Source: Desulfovibrio sp. (lineage in GTDB: Bacteria; Desulfobacterota; Desulfovibrionia; Desulfovibrionales; Desulfovibrionaceae). From it: a stretch of 64,000 nucleotides of DNA. The notes under the pieces were generated by a model that made no database searches, was not told where the DNA came from, and saw nothing but the letters and a program-made list of their open reading frames with translations. The DNA lies in assembly GCA_022839785.1 (NCBI GenBank), contig JALHJW010000005.1, positions 62,001 to 126,000 of the forward strand. Direction: 5' to 3'. A program made the translations under genes and the position numbers. This document shows positions 59,011 through 64,000 of this stretch, piece by piece (position 1 is the first letter of the stretch; each line of letters starts with the position of its first letter).

Positions 59011-59610
59011 GTGGCGAACGAGCTGGAGCGGATGGCGGACTACGATCTCGCCCCTGCGTACAGGTGGTGGCGGGGACTGCCGGTCGTGGAGCGCTGTCTC
59101 CTGCACCTTCCCGTGGTCTGCGCGCCTGCGCTGCTCACGGCCGGGATCACGCTGTACATGTGGCGCAACACGCCGGGCGCCATCGCCTTCGGGTGGCTGC
59201 TCTCTGGCCTGGGGCAACTCGCCACGGTCTTTCTGGCCTGGGCGCCGGCCCTGCGCTGGAAACGCTTCTGGGCCTACGCGCTGATCCTCGTGCGCCTCAG
59301 CGCGGCCGACCAGTTTCTGATCCGGGACAGCGCGGCGTTGTTCCAGTTCTGGCCCAAGCCAGCGGAGTACTGGGAGTTTCTGCTGCTCATCGAGACCATC
59401 ACGTTCCTGGCGTCCACTGATCCGCTGCGTGTCTTGAAACGGCGGGCCTCCGGACGCGCCGAGGCGGGCGGGGTTTCCGCGGCTGCCGACACGCAGGCCG
59501 GAGGCGCGGCAGGTCCCGCGCTGCCCCCCGTCCGTGGTCCACGAGTCCCAGGCATGGTCCGTGCGCAGCCTGTGGCACGGACTCCCCATCTGGATGCGCT
59601 GGGTGTTCTG
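59011..59610 (+). CDS. hypothetical membrane protein, possibly frameshifted
   Basis: Starts at GTG 59011, six bases after GGAGG (59000-59004). The translation has three hydrophobic segments (LPVVCAPALLTAGITLYM, AIAFGWLLSGLGQLATVFLAWA and WEFLLLIETITFLAST) and looks coding up to about residue 145. The frame then turns into Ala/Gly-rich sequence and runs into the IS481 remnant. Another frame over 59535-59611 encodes a plausible end (SQAWSVRSLWHGLPIWMRWVF, stop). Together this suggests a frameshift. It is unlike known holins in detail, but its place beside the phage module makes a phage or moron origin possible. Confidence 0.45.
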
Positions 59611-59722
59611 AGATGGTTATCCCCTGACAGTAGGCCCTCTGAAGAGGAAGTGGCCATGCCGTCCCTTGGCGGGGTAGCGATGAGGTTACGAAGCTTCATC
59701 CACCCACAACCAGGAGAACGTC

Positions 59723-59806
59723 ATGACCACGGGGAAGAAGGTAGCACGAAGGAAGCTGAGCTTGCTAGGGTTGGCAACGGAGTTGGGCAACGTCAGCAAG
59801 GCGCGT
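59723..59806 (+). pseudogene. IS481-type transposase remnant (N-terminus only)
   Basis: MTTGKKVARRKLSLLGLATELGNVSKA is the start of IS481-family transposases, preceded by AGGAG (59712-59716). After codon 27 the match stops and the sequence joins an unrelated GC-rich stretch that reads as the phage gp15-like gene on the other strand. The helix-turn-helix and the integrase core are gone. A piece of IS left end probably spans about 59610-59722 (AAGTGGCCATGCC..., gene-free). Confidence 0.75.
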
Positions 59807-60055
59807 AGCGAGGCCAGGGCCGGGGCCTGGCCAGGGCGCGGTCCCGCGGGTCTGCAACTGGGCGGCCTCGTGGCCCGCGAGCGCGACGCGCAGGGGACCG
59901 CCCGCGCTCGCGGCGTCGGCCTGCATCCGGACAAAGTCCGGAATGTGCGCCTGAACGTCCGGCTCTTCGCCCCGCGGGCGGCGGGCGGCGGTCTTGGCGG
60001 GCGCGGCAGGCCCGCGGCGGCGGATGTTTTCATGAACATATGCTCCTCCGGTCAT
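59807..60055 (-). pseudogene. truncated phage gene (T7 gp15-like position)
   Basis: The minus frame from ATG 60055 gives ~83 residues, including EEPDVQAHIPDFVRMQADAA and LRVALAGHEAAQLQTRG, before it meets the IS481 remnant and ends. It follows the gp14-like gene by 44 bases, exactly where the next internal virion gene belongs in T7-like order. The start is unclear: GGAGGAG fits a different frame (ATG 60039). Homology is inferred from position only. Confidence 0.4.
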
Positions 60056-60099
60056 GTCATTTCGGGCTGGCCGCTTCCGGGGCAGGAAGGCGGCGCGGC

Positions 60100-60633
60100 C
60101 TACTTGAAGTAGGACAGGGTCTTGTTGGTCAGGCCCAGCAGGTTGCCGGACAGGCTCTGCAGGCCCTGCCGCCGGTAGGCGCTGGCGGCGGAGGAGCCCT
60201 CCAGCCCGGCCAGCAGGCCGTTGTGGCGGTAGAGTTGGGCTTTGTGGCGCAGCCGGTTCACCGCGTTCTCGGTCTCCCAGGCGTCGTTCTCGGCCTCGGC
60301 CGCGTAGTCCGCGGCCACCTGCCCGAGCAGGTCCATGGGCGATCCGTCCTCGTCCAGCAGGCTGACGCCGCTTCGCGCCATGCGCGAGCGCAGCATGCCG
60401 GACTGGCTCTCGCCCTGTTCGCGGATGGCGCGCTGCCGCTTCTCGCCCAGGCGGCGCTCGATGTCCGCCTCCTGCTCGGCGATGTGCGCGTTGTACTCCG
60501 CCATCTGGCGGCGGTAGTCCGCCTGCTGTTGCGCGGCCCTGGCCTGGGCCTGGGCCTGGGCGTAGCTGTTCGCGGTGCTCATGGCTCCGGAGGCCAGGGT
60601 GGCGATGCCGATGGCCGTTTCGATGCCGCTCAT
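60100..60633 (-). CDS. phage internal virion protein (T7 gp14-like)
   Basis: 177 residues. A short hydrophobic start (GIATLASGAMSTANSYAQAQAQARAAQQQAD) leads into a long helical region with RMARSGVSLLDEDGSPMDLL and ends near GLLAGLEGSSAASAYRRQG. The layout, length and the SSAASAY stretch resemble T7 gene 14 proteins, which are ejected with the DNA. It overlaps the acetyltransferase-like gene by four bases. Confidence 0.7.
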   Translation of the reverse strand: MSGIETAIGIATLASGAMSTANSYAQAQAQARAAQQQADYRRQMAEYNAHIAEQEADIERRLGEKRQRAIREQGESQSGMLRSRMARSGVSLLDEDGSPMDLLGQVAADYAAEAENDAWETENAVNRLRHKAQLYRHNGLLAGLEGSSAASAYRRQGLQSLSGNLLGLTNKTLSYFK

Positions 60634-61205
60634 GCGGGGTCCTCCTTCGGGTTGCGGGGGGTGAGGGCGTAGAGGTGGAGGCGCGCGCCGGGCAGCACGC
60701 CCGCCATGCCCGGCTCGCGGGTCTCGCGCGCGAAGCCCAGGCGCTTCAGCCAGCGCCTGGCCGTGGCGTGGTCCGCCTGGCAGACGGCCTGCACGCGTCT
60801 GAGCCGGTGCGCGGCCACGATGCGGGCCAGGCCGTTCCTGGCCGCGCGGTGCAAGGCCAGGGGCAGCGCGTCCGCCCCCCGGCCGGTGAGAGCCCAGGCG
60901 TCGCCCACGCGGCTGCCGTCCGGGGCCTCGGGCGTGAGCATGATCCCGCCGCAGGCCACGGCCAGGACCGCCTCGCCCTGCGCGCTCCCGGCGTCGCCGT
61001 CCAGGTCGCGGCCGGGGAGAAAGGCCAGCAGGGTGAAGGCCGGACCCAGGGCGGCCATGGCCGCTGCCCGGTCGGGGTCGTGGCCCAGCAGGCCGAAGGC
61101 CAGCAGCTCCGGGTCGCGCGGGCTGAGCAGATCCAGGTGCGGACGCGCGAAGGGCGTCACGCGCAGCCGGATGCCGGAGGGGAGGCGGGGCCGGGCGGCG
61201 CTCAT
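60630..61205 (-). CDS. phage GNAT-like protein (T7 gp13-like)
   Basis: 191 residues. LRVTPFARPHLDLLSPRDPELLAFG, TLLAFLPGRDLDGDAGS, GEAVLAVACGGIMLTPEAPDGSRVGDAWALTG and RRWLKRLGFARE look like the N-acetyltransferase-like DUF2833 of T7 gene 13 proteins. The stop and start overlap neighbours by four bases (ATGA), as is usual in phage tail modules. Confidence 0.65.
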   Translation of the reverse strand: MSAARPRLPSGIRLRVTPFARPHLDLLSPRDPELLAFGLLGHDPDRAAAMAALGPAFTLLAFLPGRDLDGDAGSAQGEAVLAVACGGIMLTPEAPDGSRVGDAWALTGRGADALPLALHRAARNGLARIVAAHRLRRVQAVCQADHATARRWLKRLGFARETREPGMAGVLPGARLHLYALTPRNPKEDPA

Positions 61206-63643
61206 CGCTCCAGCACCTCCAGCTCCATGATCAGGCCGAGGACTGTCATGGGCAGGGGCTGGTCCTGGCGCACCAGGACGCCCGCGGCCGCGTCGTATCC
61301 GCCCGGCAGGGCGACGCGCTTGTCGCCCGAGAACAGCGGCACGGCGTCCCCCATGCGGTCGGCCGAGGTGCGGAAGAGGACCTCCACGAGGCGGCGCTCG
61401 TCCGGCCCCACCTTCAGCCCCAGGGTCCCGTGCAGCCGCACCCAGACCAGGCCCACGCGCCGCGTGCGGCCCTGGCTGGTGCCGCCCTCGTCCTGGATCT
61501 CGGGCCGCATGGGCGAGAGGTCCGAGACGTAGGGCAGCCCGGCGTGGACCACGGCGGCCGGGCGCTGCAGCTCGATCTCGCCCGGCCCCCAGGCGCGGCT
61601 GGAATAGGAGGCGGACGCGGCGTCGCCCACCACCGCCTCGGGCTGGACCTGACCGTCCGCCAGGACCTGCACGCGCAGACCCGAAAGGTGGTCCAGCCCG
61701 GCGAGGAAGGAGGAGAGGCGCGCGAAATGGCGCGTGGCCGCGCCGCGCAGGGCCCCGGGCACGGCCGTGAGCAGCCGCACGCGGGCCCGCTCCGCGTCCA
61801 GGACCTCCAGGATCTCCACCTCGCAGGCCGCCTCCGCGTCGGCCTCGCCCGAGGGACTGCGCGGGTCGGCCGCGCGCAGGCGGAAGCGGCGGCCCGGCGC
61901 GGCGTAGCCCTCGTCCAGGAAGGGGGCGAAGCCCGCGGCCGCAAGCTCCGCCTCGCCGCGCACGGCGAAGGCCGCGGCGTCGAGGCGCACGGTCCGCGTC
62001 TCGTCCCTGTTCCAGGCGGACCAGGAGAGGCCCGCGTCCACGAAGAAGGCGTCCTCGGCCCGCGCGCCCCGGAAGACCGGGTCCAGGCGCTCCACGAAGC
62101 GCTCGAAGACGCCGGGCGCGGTCTCGCGCCGCACCGTGAGCCAGAGTTCGTCGTCGCAGCGGCCCGGGATCACGGTCACGGACTCCACTTGGCCGCGCGT
62201 GGGGTGGCGCGACCAGCCGATGACCCGGTGCTCGCGCAGATAGGTCAGGGCGAGGAGCAGGCCGTCGTCGCGCACGACCCAGACGATGGAGCAGGGGGAC
62301 TGCTGGAAGGCCCAGCCGGTCACGGCGCGGTCCCCCAGGATGTGCTCGGAGAGGATGGAGACGTCGGTGGCCTCGTAGCCGTCCACGTCCAGGGAGTAGC
62401 GGAACTCGCGCACCACGTTGCCCGGCCGCTGCACGAAGAGCACGGTGTTGCCCACCGTGACCGGGGCCAGGTCGGCCGAGCCGTGGGCCGTCTCGCGCGC
62501 CGCCTCCGCGGACATGGGCGAGAGCGGGTCGCCGCCCGAGCCAGACAGGGTCCACTCGCCGCCCGTGGTGCCGAAGAGCAGCTTCTTCTGCGCGGGCATC
62601 AGCCAGACCACCTTGTTCACGCGGTCGGCGGCGATGCCGTAGGTCACGGCGTCGTCGTCCTTGAGCGGCGTGGAGACGTTGAAGTTCTCGTAGTTGGCGC
62701 TCTGCGAGCCCCACAGCTTCTGCGGGTCGTCGCGCGAGGCGGCGAAGAAGAGGCGCTGCTCGAAGAACTGCACGCAGGAGGGGTAGCCGCCCTCGGCCTC
62801 GAAGGGGTTGCGCAGCCCGGGCGGGGTGTCCTGCACGTCGGGCCTGTTCTCGCCCTTGTCCTCGAACTGCGTGCCCTGGGCCTTGCCGATCCAGCCGTAG
62901 ACGCCGTTCCTCTCGCGGTAGACGTTGTACTCCTTGGCCTGCTCCACGGCCCGCCAGGTCAGGCGCACGAGGTTCGTCTCGGAGAGTGTGCCGTACCCGG
63001 CGTCGGTCCGGGCCGGCTCCGAGGGCAGGGACTCCTCGTCCGTCTCCTCCTTCACGGCGGTGACGGCGTACGTGTAGGCCGTCTGGCCCGCCTGGCCGTG
63101 GGGCGCGGCCGCGAGCCCCTCGGGCGGGGGCAGGGACGGGGCGAAGGTGATCCGGGTCAGCCGCCAGTCCGTGTGGCCGAAACGGGCCAGCTTGTGCGGC
63201 GGGTGCGCGGGATGGGCCAGGTACATCACGTCCGCGCTCTGGCAGACGCGCAGGCGGCGGAGGTGCTCCTCGTCGGCGTAGGGCGTGGCGATCTCGTAGG
63301 GCGCGCCGTCCTCGTCCAGGACGGCCCCGCCCTCCGCGCCGCCGCCCGAGCCCGCGAAGACGCGCATGCGCCCCTGGCCCGCGGCGTCGACGAAGAACTC
63401 CAGCACGTAGGCCGTGTCGCTGGCCACCTCGAAGGCGATGAGGCGCGAGCGGCAGGCCGCGTGGCCCGCGCGGGCCACGAAGCGCAGGCCCGGCCTGCGG
63501 AAGGCCGCGCCGTGCGGCCAGAGGCAGAAGTTGACGAGGCGCGAGCAGGCGTTCCCGTAGGCCTCCTGGTCCACGCGGCCGTCCATGAGGGGCGAGAGTT
63601 CGCCCGCGTTGAAGCTGGTCTGGATGATGGCGGTCTGTCCCAT
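61202..63643 (-). CDS. phage tail nozzle-like protein (T7 gp12-like)
   Basis: 813 residues. The N-terminus MGQTAIIQTSFNAGELSPLMDGRVDQEAY is the hallmark of the family, with RLVNFCLWPHGAAFRRPGLRFVA next. The middle holds beta-propeller-like repeats (LFFAASRDDPQKLWGSQSANYENF, LLFGTTGGEWTLSG, CSIVWVVRDDGLLLALTYLREHRVIGWSRH). It forms the end of the short tail in podoviruses. ATG 63643 lies two bases before the upstream gene's stop region. Confidence 0.85.
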   Translation of the reverse strand: MGQTAIIQTSFNAGELSPLMDGRVDQEAYGNACSRLVNFCLWPHGAAFRRPGLRFVARAGHAACRSRLIAFEVASDTAYVLEFFVDAAGQGRMRVFAGSGGGAEGGAVLDEDGAPYEIATPYADEEHLRRLRVCQSADVMYLAHPAHPPHKLARFGHTDWRLTRITFAPSLPPPEGLAAAPHGQAGQTAYTYAVTAVKEETDEESLPSEPARTDAGYGTLSETNLVRLTWRAVEQAKEYNVYRERNGVYGWIGKAQGTQFEDKGENRPDVQDTPPGLRNPFEAEGGYPSCVQFFEQRLFFAASRDDPQKLWGSQSANYENFNVSTPLKDDDAVTYGIAADRVNKVVWLMPAQKKLLFGTTGGEWTLSGSGGDPLSPMSAEAARETAHGSADLAPVTVGNTVLFVQRPGNVVREFRYSLDVDGYEATDVSILSEHILGDRAVTGWAFQQSPCSIVWVVRDDGLLLALTYLREHRVIGWSRHPTRGQVESVTVIPGRCDDELWLTVRRETAPGVFERFVERLDPVFRGARAEDAFFVDAGLSWSAWNRDETRTVRLDAAAFAVRGEAELAAAGFAPFLDEGYAAPGRRFRLRAADPRSPSGEADAEAACEVEILEVLDAERARVRLLTAVPGALRGAATRHFARLSSFLAGLDHLSGLRVQVLADGQVQPEAVVGDAASASYSSRAWGPGEIELQRPAAVVHAGLPYVSDLSPMRPEIQDEGGTSQGRTRRVGLVWVRLHGTLGLKVGPDERRLVEVLFRTSADRMGDAVPLFSGDKRVALPGGYDAAAGVLVRQDQPLPMTVLGLIMELEVLER

Positions 63644-63645
63644 GG

Positions 63646-64000
63646 CTACCTCCTGGCCTCGACCCAGGCCACGTGCTCGTCCCCGGCGGGCGCGCCCTGG
63701 TCCGCGTCGGCCTCGCGCGCGGCCTCCAGCAGGGCCGCGCAACGCTCGGTCATGGAGCGCTCCAGGCGCTGCGACTGCATCAGCGGCACGGCCAGCAGCG
63801 AGGCCAGCAGGAAGGACAGGGCGCGCACGAAGGAGGGCGGGAAGAGGGCGGCCTCGTGGACGTCGCGGGTGTAGGTCAGGCGGGCCTTTTCCCGGTCGGT
63901 GAAGATCATGTCGCCCGCCGCCTCGAAGGGCGCGCCGTCCTGCAGGGCGCGGGCCTTGAGGCAGTCCGGGGGCCGCCGGTAGGCCAGGGCCCAGTGCGAG
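63646..64000 (-). CDS. phage tail tubular protein A-like (T7 gp11-like), partial
   Basis: The 5' part lies outside the window; 117 C-terminal residues remain. SHWALAYRRPPDCLKARALQDG, MIFTDREKARLTYTRDVHEAALFPPSFVRALSFLLASLLAVPLMQ and ERSMTERCAALLEAAREADAD match gp11 family endings (typical LIYTD...A.L.YT...D...F.P.F...L...LA...A.PLT). It precedes the gp12-like gene by two bases. Confidence 0.8.
   Translation of the reverse strand, partial: SHWALAYRRPPDCLKARALQDGAPFEAAGDMIFTDREKARLTYTRDVHEAALFPPSFVRALSFLLASLLAVPLMQSQRLERSMTERCAALLEAAREADADQGAPAGDEHVAWVEARR

Noticed and set aside
59610..59722. Complete IS481 element
   Set aside because: Only the first 27 codons of the transposase are present, and no second terminal repeat could be identified.

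Overview
The window is very GC-rich chromosomal DNA from a bacterium that looks like a sulfate reducer of the Desulfovibrionaceae (Desulfovibrio and relatives). The best marker is the aromatic amino acid operon. It starts with the archaeal-type pair aminodideoxyheptulosonate synthase and 3-dehydroquinate synthase II and runs through pheA, aroA, tyrA and trpEGDCFBA, an order known from Desulfovibrio. An archaeal mbh-like Mrp antiporter operon, an FmdE/molybdopterin-domain fusion, a paaK-type ligase and a ferredoxin-thioredoxin reductase subunit also fit an anaerobe. No sequence search could be run, so the taxonomic call is an inference.

Layout. 1-3.5 kb: minus-strand Mrp/Mbh-type cation antiporter operon, cut by the window edge. 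3.7-5.8 kb: OmpR-type two-component pair. 5.8-8 kb: TetR repressor facing a 30-residue membrane peptide across a palindromic operator, then an EAL phosphodiesterase. 8-10 kb: amtB-glnK behind a sigma-54-like promoter. 10.2-11 kb: IS630-derived protein that has lost its catalytic residues. 11.2-23.3 kb: aromatic operon with a leader peptide rich in Trp and Tyr and a terminator (attenuator), followed by a phenylacetate-CoA ligase. 24.9-25.8 kb: AT-richer pair, a TPR-like protein plus a PemK/MazF-like toxin. 26-30 kb: ModE-type regulator, FmdE fusion, Fur-box-preceded feoA, pncC and thpR. 30-33 kb: stress and signalling genes. 33.1-34.9 kb: AAA ATPase plus TOPRIM-like DUF4276 protein, a candidate defence pair.

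35-38 kb: apparent five-gene operon grx, ftr catalytic subunit, membrane protein, metX, metW. 38-41.7 kb: polar amino acid ABC importer operon with a short upstream ORF. 42-47.7 kb: CHAP-like lipoprotein, small monooxygenase-like protein, MATE-DUF2156-glycosyltransferase operon, Ca2+/Na+ exchanger. 48-51.8 kb: secreted proteins and a four-gene overlapping operon (PAS-PAS, Cys-rich, DUF2085, exported). 52-55.8 kb: NosFY-like ABC exporter overlapping or abutting two FG-GAP exported proteins. 56-58.8 kb: Tat-exported HD-domain protein, queuosine-precursor transporter, methyltransferase.

59-64 kb: end of a prophage. A minus-strand module resembles T7 genes 11, 12, 13 and 14 in order, and what seems to be the start of gene 15. 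It ends where an IS481 transposase remnant abuts it, so the prophage looks decayed on this side.

Most genes sit in tight operons with ATGA or TGATG overlaps, and most start sites were chosen from Shine-Dalgarno spacing and those overlaps. No rRNA, tRNA or CRISPR array was seen.
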